Part shown: positions 24,157 to 32,275 of the stretch, piece by piece | Numbering within the stretch: the stretch's first letter is position 1 | How the letters are laid out: each line of letters starts with the position of its first letter | Position numbers and translations under genes: made by a program | DNA from: Opitutaceae bacterium | Lineage (GTDB): Bacteria; Verrucomicrobiota; Verrucomicrobiia; Opitutales; Opitutaceae | Assembly (NCBI GenBank): GCA_005792355.1 | Contig: SXSC01000216.1 | Span: 1-49,655, forward strand | DNA length: 49,655 nt | Direction of reading: 5' to 3' | The notes under the pieces: model-generated | What the model was told of the DNA's origin: nothing | Database searches by the model: none | The model's input: the letters and a program-made list of their open reading frames with translations, nothing else

Positions 24157-24978
24157 CTATCGCGTGGCGGCCGGTCGCCGGGTCCGCGCGACCAAATACA
24201 CGCCGGCGATCACGAGGAAGATCGAATAGAAACTCCCGCGGCTGAGGCCAAAAACCAGGGACGCGTCCGGTTCGCGAAACTGCTCCCCGATCATCCGAAC
24301 GATGGCGTAGGCGATGAGAAATTCCCCGCTCAGGCGCCCTGGCTGATCCCGCACCGCGGTGCTGCGCCAGAAACGCCACTGCATGTAGGCGAGCAGGAGC
24401 ACGCCTTCGAGGGTGGCATTGTAGAGCTGCGAGGGGTGGCGCGGCAGGGCGCTGCGCAGGCCGCGATCAATTTCGTTGTGCGGAAAAATCACCGCCCACG
24501 GAGCCGTTGAGACTCTGCCGACGAGTTCTCCGTTGATGAAGTTCGCAACCCGACCGAACAGCAGGCCGGCCGGTGCCGTCGTCACGACCAAATCGGCCAC
24601 GTGCAGCGTGGACACCTGGTGGCGGCGCGCCCACCACCACAGCGCCAGCAGCACGCCGATGAAGCCGCCGTGGCTCGCCATGCCGCCTTCCCACACCCGC
24701 AAGATTCCCAAAGGATCCGAGCGCAGCAGATCGATCTGGTAGAGCAGAAAGTAGCCCAGGCGTCCGCCGAGCAGCACGCCAAACACGATGGCCGTCATCA
24801 GGTCGGTTATGGTGTTGAGTCCGTACGGCGAGCGACCGCACCGATGATAGAGAAGCAGCAGACCAGACGCGGTCAGGAAGCCGGCGAGATAGGCCAGCCC
24901 GTAGTAACGGATCCCGAAATTCTCGGTGAACTTGATGAAAAACGGATCAAGATCGTGAACCCAGAAGGCGAGCGGCAT
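24157..24978 (-). CDS. lgt: Prolipoprotein diacylglyceryl transferase
   Basis: This 273-aa inner-membrane enzyme attaches diacylglycerol to the lipobox cysteine of prolipoproteins. It has about seven membrane helices. The family signature GRVANFINGELVGR (about residues 142-155) is intact, and RYYGLAYLAGFL, GGRLGYFLLY (near 71-80), WEGGMASHGGFIGV and RHPSQLYNATLEGV are also present. The ATG at 24978 gives the usual cytoplasmic-side N-terminus with the LDPFFIKF opening. Its expected clients include the 54-aa lipoprotein at 20779-20943. It is followed downstream by no clear terminator. Confidence 0.96.
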   Translation of the reverse strand: MPLAFWVHDLDPFFIKFTENFGIRYYGLAYLAGFLTASGLLLLYHRCGRSPYGLNTITDLMTAIVFGVLLGGRLGYFLLYQIDLLRSDPLGILRVWEGGMASHGGFIGVLLALWWWARRHQVSTLHVADLVVTTAPAGLLFGRVANFINGELVGRVSTAPWAVIFPHNEIDRGLRSALPRHPSQLYNATLEGVLLLAYMQWRFWRSTAVRDQPGRLSGEFLIAYAIVRMIGEQFREPDASLVFGLSRGSFYSIFLVIAGVYLVARTRRPAATR

Positions 24979-25142
24979 GGGAGGGGATCACGTCACATCG
25001 CGGCGCGGGGTGGCGATGAGAAAGTGCGGGAGAGTTGGGCTGAAGGCCCCTCCGGGGGCTGGGGCCGACGGTTGGAAGGAACGGCCCTTTCCCGGCCGCC
25101 GATGGCATGCGGCTGACACCGCACCGGTGGTGACGCCGCCCG

Positions 25143-26732
25143 TCATCTGCTCCCCGCCGCTTCCTGGGCGATCGTCCGCCGAAAGTGCGGTTCTCGACGT
25201 CCGCGCGTCCTCGCTTCGAAATCTGCGGCCAGCGCGAGCAGTTTGGCGTCACTCCAAGCCCGTCCGAAAAACAGGATTCCCACCGGCAATCCTCGCACCT
25301 GTGCGGCTGGCACCGTGACACTCGGATACCCGGCAATCGCTGCCGTGCTCGCGCCACCACCGGACGGCCCTCTTTCGCCGAAGATGGGATCGGGCGTGCC
25401 GGCGGGTGAAATCAGCCCGGCCGGGGCGGCGGCGATCGACACGAGCGCGTCGAGCCGGTGCTGTTCCATGAGGCCGTCGATGGTCTCCGCTCGCGTCACG
25501 CGCCGGCAGGCTGCGAGCGCGTCAAGATAGGCGGGATCTGTCAGCGGCCCTTTCGCCTGGGCCTGGGAAAAACGCTGCTGCCCAAAAAGTGGCATCTCTT
25601 TCGCCCAGTTGTCCTCGTTGAACTTGAGGAGATCTGGAAGGGTCTTCATCCGCGCGTCGGGTCCCAGCGTCGCGAGATACGCATTCAGTCCCGCTTTCAT
25701 CTCGTAGAGCATGACCTCGGTGGAGCGCAAGTTGGTGGGCAGATTCCCCACCTCAATCACCTCGGCACCCGCAGCGCGCAGCACCTTGAGCGCGTCTAAA
25801 ATCACGTCGTCGAGCGTCGGGCGAAAACTTCCCCGCAGCACGCCGATGCGAGCGCCGCGCAACGCCTGGCCGGGAAGTGCGCCGGCCATAATCGCGGCCA
25901 TGCCGGCCGGCGCTTCGTGGGTCGCCGGGTCGTGCGGATCCGCAGCGGTCAGCGCCGCGAGCACCAGAGCGGCATCGCGCACCGTTCGCGTCATCGGCCC
26001 GGCGGTGTCGAATGAGGCCGCGATGGGAATAATCCCGGTACGGCTCACCAGGCCGACGGTCGGCTTGACGCCCACAATTCCGCAGATCGACGATGGCGAA
26101 ATGATGGAGCCGCTGGTTTCCGTGCCAATGGCCGCCACGCAAAGATTGGCCGCCACCGCCGCGCCGGATCCCGAACTCGATCCGGAAGGGCTGCGATCGA
26201 GCACGTAGGGATTGGCCGTCTGACCTCCCCGCCCGCTCCAGCCGCTCACCGATTTTTCGCCCCGAAAATTAGCCCACTCGCTCAGGTTGGTTTTGCCCAG
26301 AATCACCGCGCCGGACTCGCGCAGCCGGACGACGACGTGCGCATCCCGCGGCGGTTTTTGTCCGACGAGGGCGAGCGAGCCGGCTGTCGTCTCCAGCTTG
26401 TCCGCAGTTGCGATGTTGTCCTTGATCAACACGGGAATGCCATGCAGCGGCCCGCGCACCCTGCCGGCTTTGCGTTCGGCATCCATTTGTCCGGCGATCG
26501 CCAGAGCGTCCGGATTCACCTCGATGACGGAGTTGAGCTTCGGTCCGGCCTGATCGACCGCAGCGATGCGGTCGAGATAAGCCTGTGCCAGCGCGCTGGC
26601 GGTGAGTTCGCCGGCCGCCATCCGGCGTTGCAGGTCGTCAATGGTGGCTTCGGCGAACGGAAAGGTCGCGCCGAAACCCGCGGTGGAAAGGCTGATCCAG
26701 GCAACGAAGACAAACGGGGCCGAGTGGTTCAT
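25143..26732 (-). CDS. Secreted amidase-signature enzyme
   Basis: This 529-aa protein has the Ser-cisSer-Lys triad of the amidase-signature family: K104 in [11 protein letters not shown], the cis-Ser in [16 protein letters not shown] (about 185) and the nucleophile S209 in [13 protein letters not shown]. It probably hydrolyses an amide bond; the substrate is not evident, and this family also includes GatA-like and hydrazide-cleaving enzymes. Residues 1-24 look like an export signal ([18 protein letters not shown]), so it likely acts outside the cytoplasm, unlike GatA. The ATG at 26732 was chosen for that signal. It is in the same direction as lgt and the HEAT protein gene. Confidence 0.9.
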   Translation of the reverse strand: MNHSAPFVFVAWISLSTAGFGATFPFAEATIDDLQRRMAAGELTASALAQAYLDRIAAVDQAGPKLNSVIEVNPDALAIAGQMDAERKAGRVRGPLHGIPVLIKDNIATADKLETTAGSLALVGQKPPRDAHVVVRLRESGAVILGKTNLSEWANFRGEKSVSGWSGRGGQTANPYVLDRSPSGSSSGSGAAVAANLCVAAIGTETSGSIISPSSICGIVGVKPTVGLVSRTGIIPIAASFDTAGPMTRTVRDAALVLAALTAADPHDPATHEAPAGMAAIMAGALPGQALRGARIGVLRGSFRPTLDDVILDALKVLRAAGAEVIEVGNLPTNLRSTEVMLYEMKAGLNAYLATLGPDARMKTLPDLLKFNEDNWAKEMPLFGQQRFSQAQAKGPLTDPAYLDALAACRRVTRAETIDGLMEQHRLDALVSIAAAPAGLISPAGTPDPIFGERGPSGGGASTAAIAGYPSVTVPAAQVRGLPVGILFFGRAWSDAKLLALAADFEARTRGRREPHFRRTIAQEAAGSR

Positions 26733-26869
26733 ACGATTGAGGGAGCGGCTTCGGAAATCGGAAACCGGCAAAAGTTCAAAAGTGCAATGTTCGAAGACTG
26801 CCGTCGCGGCCGGGGTCACTCAGCGCGTGGCGCGGTGACGGAGCAGCGGGGTGGTGCGCCTGAAGCCGC

Positions 26870-29152
26870 TTAATCCACGTAAAGTTCGCAGATGGCCCAT
26901 GGGGTGTCTTTGCGCTCGGCGGTGTTTTTGATGATCACGTAGCGACCCTTCGTGCCGGCGCGAAGGTCGATCACCGTCTTGTTGCGCTGACCCTGGCCTT
27001 TGACGATCACCGGTCCGGGAGTCTCTGGGTCATCGGTCACGTGCACTTCGAAATGTTCGGGAAATTCCGCCGCACGGCCGGTCTGATCCAGTGTGAGGCG
27101 TCGTAGCGGGCGGCTCACGCGGAAGTCGATCTCGACCCACTCCTCACCGTGTGAAGGCGCGCTCCAGCGGGTGCTGGTCTTGCCGTCGGTGGCGTTGGAG
27201 ATGCCCGCCGCGGGCGCCGCCCGCAGTATGGGCGCGCCGGCCAGCGCCGCCTTGATTGCGGCGGCGGCATAGCGCGCGTCCTCCCCGAGTGTGGGGTCAG
27301 CTTGCAGCGTTTCGGCGAGATCGACCGCGGGTTGGTCGCTGGCGCGAGCCAGGAGCGCGAGGAGTTGCCGGCGGGGAATGGCATTGGTGGTGGACGCGAG
27401 GAGGCGGGCGACGAGCGCGGTGGTCGATGGGGTCCAACGGTCGCGCGTACGTTCCAGGGAGCGAATGGCGCTTTCGCGTGCGGAGTTCCGCAAGGAGGGA
27501 ACGGCGGCCGTCTCCGCCACGGTGACGAGGGCGGGTACCGCCGTGACATCAGACCAGCGACCGAGGGACTCGGCGGCGGCCGTTGCCACCTTGGCGTCAT
27601 TGCGGACCGCGAGCAGCGCGGCGCAATCGGCGCTGGCGGCCCCGCCCAGGCGGGTAAGCACGGGCATCAGGCGCAGCGCAATTTCCACCTCGGCGCCCGC
27701 GAGAGCTGCATAGATGGCCCGGCCGCGTTCGGCCACCGCCGGATTGCGCAGGGTCACGTTCACCAAGGCGCGCAGCGCCCGGGTTTGCTCGCCCTCGTCG
27801 GCTGCGGCGATGGCCCAGGCAAGGACGGCGGGCTGTTCTGAAAACGGTGCGAGGTCGCCGAGCGCGCCCACCGCAGCGGCGCGGATTGTGGCTTGAGCTT
27901 CGGTGCGGCATTTCAAGAGCAGGGGCAGACTCTCGGTCATGTGGCGTTGGGCGAGTTGATCGAGAAACACCGGGCGGAGGCCGGCCGCGCCGTGCTCCGC
28001 GCCCTCCAGAATCGCCGCGGCAACACCCGGACCGTTTAGCCGGGTCAGGCTTTGGCGGGCAGTCTTGACGTCGGCATTCTCGCCCCCGGCCGCGGCCGTG
28101 GCGAGGAGGGTGACGATGTCGCGGTTGCCCGGCAGAAAACCGAGGGCGGCGAAGGCTTCGGTGCGGACCCCGGCACTGGCGTGCTTGGTGGCGACAACGA
28201 CTGCGGGCACCGCACGGACCTCGCCGGCCCGAGCGAGAATGGCAATGACGGCGGCCTGGGTCGGCGAGTCCCACGTGGCGAGTTTCGCGATGAGCACACC
28301 GGCGCGATCGGGCGTAAGGGCCTCGCTGGCCGCCTCGAGCGCGACCTGCTTGAACAGCCAGTCACTGGTCGCGAGTGCGCTGGCGATGCGCGCGGCGGAG
28401 CTGGCCTGGTCGAGATCGAGTGAGCGACGAAAGGCCGCGGCGCGCAGCGCGGCCGGGAGTTTCTTGTCGTCCTGCAATTCGCGTGACACGCGCTGCGCGT
28501 CGGCGGCCGGAAGCCGCGAGGTCGCCTGCAAGCGGGCCTGGCCGACCGTCGCGGGGGCAGGGTTCTTGGCGGCACGGAGGGCCGCTTCGGCGGCGGGCGT
28601 GCCGATTTCGCCGAGGGCGCGTGCCGCGGCGGTCGCGGTGGCTCCATCTTTATCGGAAAGAAGCCCGGTCAAGGCGGGCACCGCGTTCCCGACGCGACGA
28701 CGGGCCAGGGTGTCGATGAGGGCGAGACGCGTGCGCCCGCTTGTCTTGGCGAGGGCGCCGGTGAACATCGATTCGACGACGGCGCCGGGAGCGGGGTCGA
28801 GTGCGAGGCGGGCGAGATCGGAATCGCGGTCGTCGAGCAGCATCGTACCGAGCGGCTTGTAACCGTCGGTGGTGGCCTTCGGTGCCGACTGGGCGAGAAT
28901 CGCGCCGAGTCGCTGGCAGATGGCCTGGCGGGCGGCAAACGTCGCGTCGCTGCGGCGCAGAATCGCGAGAAGGCGGGTCTCGAGCGCGGCGAGGTTCGCG
29001 GTGTCCTGGCCGGCGGTGGCGAGCTCGGCGTCGAGGGCCACGAGCGCGGCTTGGTCACCGGAGTAGGTGAGGCTGGCGATGGCCGGCGGGGTGTCGGCCG
29101 CACGCAGTGCAACCGAGAGGAGAACGAAAGAGATCAATATCAGGCGAATCAT
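26870..29152 (-). CDS. Secreted HEAT-repeat protein with C-terminal discoidin-like domain
   Basis: This 760-aa protein starts with a signal peptide (MIRLILISFVLLSVALRAA). The bulk is a run of helical HEAT-like repeats (about residues 150-640), for example LIDTLARRRVGNAVPALTGL and VRTEAFAALGFLPGNRDIV, a scaffold for protein contacts. The C-terminus (about 655-760) has ATDGKTSTRWSAPSHGEEWV and VEIDFRVSRPLRRLTLDQTG, typical of a F5/8 type C (discoidin) carbohydrate-binding domain. It is probably an exported adhesion or enzyme-associated protein. The gene runs in the same direction as the Gfo/Idh gene 101 bp upstream, suggesting a common function. Confidence 0.85.
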   Translation of the reverse strand: MIRLILISFVLLSVALRAADTPPAIASLTYSGDQAALVALDAELATAGQDTANLAALETRLLAILRRSDATFAARQAICQRLGAILAQSAPKATTDGYKPLGTMLLDDRDSDLARLALDPAPGAVVESMFTGALAKTSGRTRLALIDTLARRRVGNAVPALTGLLSDKDGATATAAARALGEIGTPAAEAALRAAKNPAPATVGQARLQATSRLPAADAQRVSRELQDDKKLPAALRAAAFRRSLDLDQASSAARIASALATSDWLFKQVALEAASEALTPDRAGVLIAKLATWDSPTQAAVIAILARAGEVRAVPAVVVATKHASAGVRTEAFAALGFLPGNRDIVTLLATAAAGGENADVKTARQSLTRLNGPGVAAAILEGAEHGAAGLRPVFLDQLAQRHMTESLPLLLKCRTEAQATIRAAAVGALGDLAPFSEQPAVLAWAIAAADEGEQTRALRALVNVTLRNPAVAERGRAIYAALAGAEVEIALRLMPVLTRLGGAASADCAALLAVRNDAKVATAAAESLGRWSDVTAVPALVTVAETAAVPSLRNSARESAIRSLERTRDRWTPSTTALVARLLASTTNAIPRRQLLALLARASDQPAVDLAETLQADPTLGEDARYAAAAIKAALAGAPILRAAPAAGISNATDGKTSTRWSAPSHGEEWVEIDFRVSRPLRRLTLDQTGRAAEFPEHFEVHVTDDPETPGPVIVKGQGQRNKTVIDLRAGTKGRYVIIKNTAERKDTPWAICELYVD

Positions 29153-29180
29153 GGTGGAAGCGATTTGGTTACCTGGGGGC

Positions 29181-29231
29181 CGGGTGCCCTTACCCGATAC
29201 GGAGAAAGCCGGGTGGGGCACGCCGTCTCCG
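29181..29231. repeat. Weak two-hairpin intergenic element
   Basis: CGGGT/ACCCG (29181-29196) forms a first hairpin and CGGAGA/TCTCCG (29200-29231) encloses a second GGGTGGGGCACGCC stretch. It looks like a degraded relative of the nested element seen at 18740. Its small arms make this a low-confidence call. Confidence 0.4.
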
Positions 29232-29253
29232 AGAAAGATTCAGCACGGTGGAA

Positions 29254-30549
29254 TCACAGCACGTACCCTGCGCGGCGCGGGCGATCGAGGAGGCTGGCGG
29301 CCATGGGATCGCCGACGATTTCCTCGGTCTTCGGATCCCAGCGGATGGCGCGGCCGACTTGCGCCGCGATGACGTTGAGGTGGCAGACGGTGGCGCTGCG
29401 GTGGCCAATTTCCACGTCGGCGATGGGATGCCGGCGCGTGCGGATGCAATCGAAGAAATCCAGATGGTGGTTGTCGCTCGCGTCGAGGTGGGTGTCCTCG
29501 GCGCGCAGCGGGCGGGCCGCGAGTTCGGGAGGATCGGTCTCGAGAAAGTCTTCGCGCGAGACCCAGACGATGCCCTTCGTGCCCTGAAATTCGATCATGG
29601 ATTTCGCCAGGTCGTCATCGCGCTCGACCTTGACTCCGTTGGCGTAGACGTGGGTCTGGAATTGGCAGCCTTCAAACCCTTTGGGAATAAACCCGACCGG
29701 GCCGGAGTGATTCATGCCGAGGGCGTTTTGGATGATGTCGAAATGATGGGCGCCCCAATCGCCGTTCTTGCGGCCGCCGTACTCGAAGAAGCAGCGCCAG
29801 CCGCCGCCGTAGTCGCCCTTCACCCGTTTTTCGTTGTACGGCCGCCACGGGGTCGGGCCGAGCCAGCGATCGTAATTGAAGTCGGCCGGCGTAGGTTCCT
29901 CGGGGAGGGGGAGGGCAGGGGGAAAGGTCCCGAGTCTTGTGCGGATGAGTTTGATGTCACCGATCCAGCCGTTGCGCACGATCTCGGCGGCCTTGCGGAA
30001 TGACTTGTTCGAACGCTGCTGCGTGCCGGTCTGGAGGATCCGCCCGTGGCGGCGGGCGGTTTCGACCAGCGTGCGGCCCTCGCGGACGGTGAGGGTGAGG
30101 GGTTTCTCGCAATAGACGTCCTTGCCGGCGCGCATGCCGGCGGCCGCGACGGCTGCGTGCCAGTGGTCCGGAGTGCAGACGAAGATCGCGTCGATGTCGT
30201 CGCGCGCGACCAGTTCCTCATGCGTCGTGAGGATGTCCACCCCGCTCGCGCGGCTCCCGCTGTCCTTGGACTTGCCGTACGAAGTCTCGATCCGGTCACG
30301 GGCTTTCTCGGCTTTGCTGCGCATCACGTCGCAGGTCGCGACAATCCGGCAGTCGTCCGTCAGGTCGAGGAGCGTGCCAATGTGCGCCGAGCAGATCAGG
30401 CCGTTGCCAACCAGGCCGAGGCTGAGCCGGTTGCTGGGTGCGCTTTTGCCGAAGAGCGAGGCCGGAAAAAAGTTCGGGGCAACGCCGTAGGCGAGGATGC
30501 CGGCGAGGCCGCGTTTCAGGACGGTGCGACGGGTGAGGGGAGTGTGCAT
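29254..30549 (-). CDS. Tat-exported Gfo/Idh/MocA family oxidoreductase
   Basis: This 431-aa NAD(P)-dependent oxidoreductase acts on a sugar or inositol-like substrate. The N-terminal TRRTVLKRGLAGIL is a twin-arginine signal. Next comes the Rossmann nucleotide-binding part (LGLVGNGLICSAHIG, with a GxGxxx variant, then VATCDV), then DAIFVCTPDHWHA and CEKPLTLTVREG, which carries the family EKP motif. The C-terminal alpha-beta domain (KMIEFQGTKGIVWVS-like segment, GDWGAHHFDIIQNA) is typical of the secreted Planctomycetes/Verrucomicrobia branch. A cofactor loaded before export fits a Tat route. The neighbouring HEAT/discoidin gene and the PSCyt1 pairs nearby suggest use of external polysaccharide or sugar acids; that is inference. 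Confidence 0.92.
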   Translation of the reverse strand: MHTPLTRRTVLKRGLAGILAYGVAPNFFPASLFGKSAPSNRLSLGLVGNGLICSAHIGTLLDLTDDCRIVATCDVMRSKAEKARDRIETSYGKSKDSGSRASGVDILTTHEELVARDDIDAIFVCTPDHWHAAVAAAGMRAGKDVYCEKPLTLTVREGRTLVETARRHGRILQTGTQQRSNKSFRKAAEIVRNGWIGDIKLIRTRLGTFPPALPLPEEPTPADFNYDRWLGPTPWRPYNEKRVKGDYGGGWRCFFEYGGRKNGDWGAHHFDIIQNALGMNHSGPVGFIPKGFEGCQFQTHVYANGVKVERDDDLAKSMIEFQGTKGIVWVSREDFLETDPPELAARPLRAEDTHLDASDNHHLDFFDCIRTRRHPIADVEIGHRSATVCHLNVIAAQVGRAIRWDPKTEEIVGDPMAASLLDRPRRAGYVL

Positions 30550-31065
30550 CGAGGGAGAGAGTTGAGAAGATTGAGCTGCGGTCGTGCCGCGCCGAGTCCG
30601 TGCGCGTTTGACGCCAACCGTGCCGAACGGGTCAAGAATCAGCCGCGCGCGGCCCGCTGCCCAGAAAATTCTTCTGCGGCGGCCGCAGACAGCATGAACG
30701 CAGCGGTCAAAGGATTAGAATGCATTCCCCGGGGGCGCGTCGTCGGGGGCGCGTCACGGAATAGCCTGTCCCTTCTGTGCTCGTGTGTGAATAGCCTGTC
30801 CCTTTTGGGAAGTCGTGATTCGACCTGTCCCTTACTCATTGGGTGCTTTTGAGCTTCGTGCCGGCTCGCACGATTTCGATTCTGGGTGCATGGACAGAAA
30901 CGGATGTGACCCACGGCGGTCACGGCGCACGGTCGCCGGGCGCTGCGCCGAACTCGCGCAGGCGGGGCCGTCCGCTCTTCAGCACCGCTGCGAGACAATA
31001 ATGCGAGTGGCGCGAGGCGCCAACCCTCAACTCTCCCTTTTGCTTTTTCGTGGATTCTGCTGGCG
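30550..31065. other. 516-bp region: repeat-bearing left flank of the RAYT gene
   Basis: No gene is seen. The first 210 bp follow the Gfo/Idh start and should hold its promoter. The repeats CCTGTCCCTT occur at 30763, 30793 and 30822. The remainder (30841-31065) reads as the 3' flank of the transposase-like gene and shows no coding pattern. Confidence 0.6.
30763..30833. repeat. Three direct repeats of (AG/GA)CCTGTCCCTT left of the RAYT gene
   Basis: AGCCTGTCCCTT occurs at 30763-30774 and 30793-30804, and GACCTGTCCCTT at 30822-30833, spaced about 30 bp. Two further copies lie on the other side of the RAYT gene (32119 and 32147), all in the same orientation. Confidence 0.9.
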
Positions 31066-32052
31066 CTACCCGAACGCGCGCTGCCGCAGTCCGCGCAGCG
31101 TCGCCCAGTCGCCCCAATCGGTCCATGTCGGCAATGCGCGCGCTGCGGTGCGCTCTCGGCGGCAGGTCGTTTGGCGGTACTTGGCCAGCTGCAACTCGAC
31201 AAAGGCCCGGCTGCCCAGCACGCCTCCATCCGTGAAATAGCGGAGCCGACACCGTAGGACGGTTGAAAGTGGCAGTCGGCCGCCTTCGTCGATCACGCGC
31301 TGCAAATCGGCCGCGGAAATGGTCGCCGCCTGCTCGCGGGCTCCGGCCCCGGTGCCAAAGAGCACCTCGCGGTAGTGAGCCTGTGACTCATCCCAGGCGT
31401 GGCCACCCGTTACGGAGCGGATGCCCGCTTGGGCAGCCGCGCCACCCGCCACCGCCTCCGCGTACCCGCAGAAGCGATAGTCCTTGGGATCAGTGACGAG
31501 TCCGGCGCGCACGCAATTGAGATCAATGTAGGCGGCGATGGTTTGCTTCAACCGATCCTCGCTTTCCAGCAGTTCGCTCTTGAAGCGCTCAGCCCACAGC
31601 GTGCCGAAACGCTGGTGCGACTTGTTGAACCAGATCGAGAACCGTTGCTTTAGCAATTTCATGAACTGCGAGACGTCGTCCATCAGCGCGAGCTGGCGCT
31701 GCCGCCAGGCAAGGGCTTCGGGACCGTTGGTGGCCAGCTCGGCTTCGACGACCGCGAGACGCGCGGATTGGTGCTTGGTGGGCTTGGGGTAAAGGACCTT
31801 GTAGCGTCGCAGAAGTTCAGTGTCGGAAACTGGAGCCTGCCGCGGCACATTGAGCAGCACGTGGAAGTGATTCGACATGATCGCGTAGGTCACGATCTGC
31901 ACGCCACAAAAGTCCGCCACCTGCCAGATCTGTCGGCGGAGGATCTCTTTGGCCACGTCATCGAACAGCCACTCCCCGTTCACTGTGCGAGTGACGCAGT
32001 GGTACGCCGCCTCGCTCTCTGCCGGCAAAATTTTGATGCGCGCCTGTCTCAT
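31066..32052 (-). CDS. REP-associated transposase-like protein (RAYT, Y1/IS200-type HUH)
   Basis: This 328-aa protein belongs to the Y1_Tnp group. The metal-binding HUH motif is present as IMSNHFHVLL (H62, H64) and the characteristic C-terminal core is HQRFGTLWAERFKSELL. The domesticated RAYT group keeps a similar core, often with a tyrosine in the segment written here RFSIWFNKS (137-145); the expected Tyr position carries F142, so the nickase activity may be lost or a different Tyr is used. The ATG at 32052 is preferred over GTG at 32058. CCTGTCCCTT repeats lie on both sides, which is the main reason to call it a RAYT rather than a plain IS200 transposase. It could move or maintain these repeats. 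Confidence 0.85.
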   Translation of the reverse strand: MRQARIKILPAESEAAYHCVTRTVNGEWLFDDVAKEILRRQIWQVADFCGVQIVTYAIMSNHFHVLLNVPRQAPVSDTELLRRYKVLYPKPTKHQSARLAVVEAELATNGPEALAWRQRQLALMDDVSQFMKLLKQRFSIWFNKSHQRFGTLWAERFKSELLESEDRLKQTIAAYIDLNCVRAGLVTDPKDYRFCGYAEAVAGGAAAQAGIRSVTGGHAWDESQAHYREVLFGTGAGAREQAATISAADLQRVIDEGGRLPLSTVLRCRLRYFTDGGVLGSRAFVELQLAKYRQTTCRRERTAARALPTWTDWGDWATLRGLRQRAFG

Positions 32053-32275
32053 AGCCACGAGGCTGCCGTCCTGCGTCGGCGTGAACAGCGTTGGGTATAC
32101 CCGAATTTAGGTATAGTTAGCCTGTCCCTTGTAGATGCCCGCAATTGACCTGTCCCTTGTAGATGCCCGGCAGGGTCTGGACCGTCTGAGGCTGCGTCTC
32201 GTCCGGTAGTGATGCGCTTTGCACAAAGCTCGCGCACCCCGCCGCCGCCCGTCATACGTTCTCCTCCTTCCCCAC
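32053..32275. other. Intergenic region right of the RAYT gene with direct repeats
   Basis: No gene is seen in this 223-bp gap. It holds the 23-bp direct repeats at 32119-32141 and 32147-32169, and the short palindrome GGGTATACCC near 32094. The start of the DUF1553 gene lies somewhere at its right end. Confidence 0.5.
32119..32169. repeat. Two 23-bp direct repeats with CCTGTCCCTT cores right of the RAYT gene
   Basis: 32119-32141 (AGCCTGTCCCTT then GTAGATGCCCG) and 32147-32169 (GACCTGTCCCTT then GTAGATGCCCG) match at 21 of 23 positions with a period of 28 bp. They continue the set at 30763-30833. Confidence 0.9.

Noticed and set aside
25030..25110. GC-rich repeats between lgt and the amidase as a further copy of the nested element
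   Set aside because: The pairing pattern (GGGGCC, CGGCCC) is not arranged as two hairpins with inverted ends.
30763..32169. Direct repeats around the RAYT gene as a possible CRISPR array
   Set aside because: Only three plus two short units, no cas genes, units interrupted by a 1.2-kb gene; the transposase link is a better explanation.
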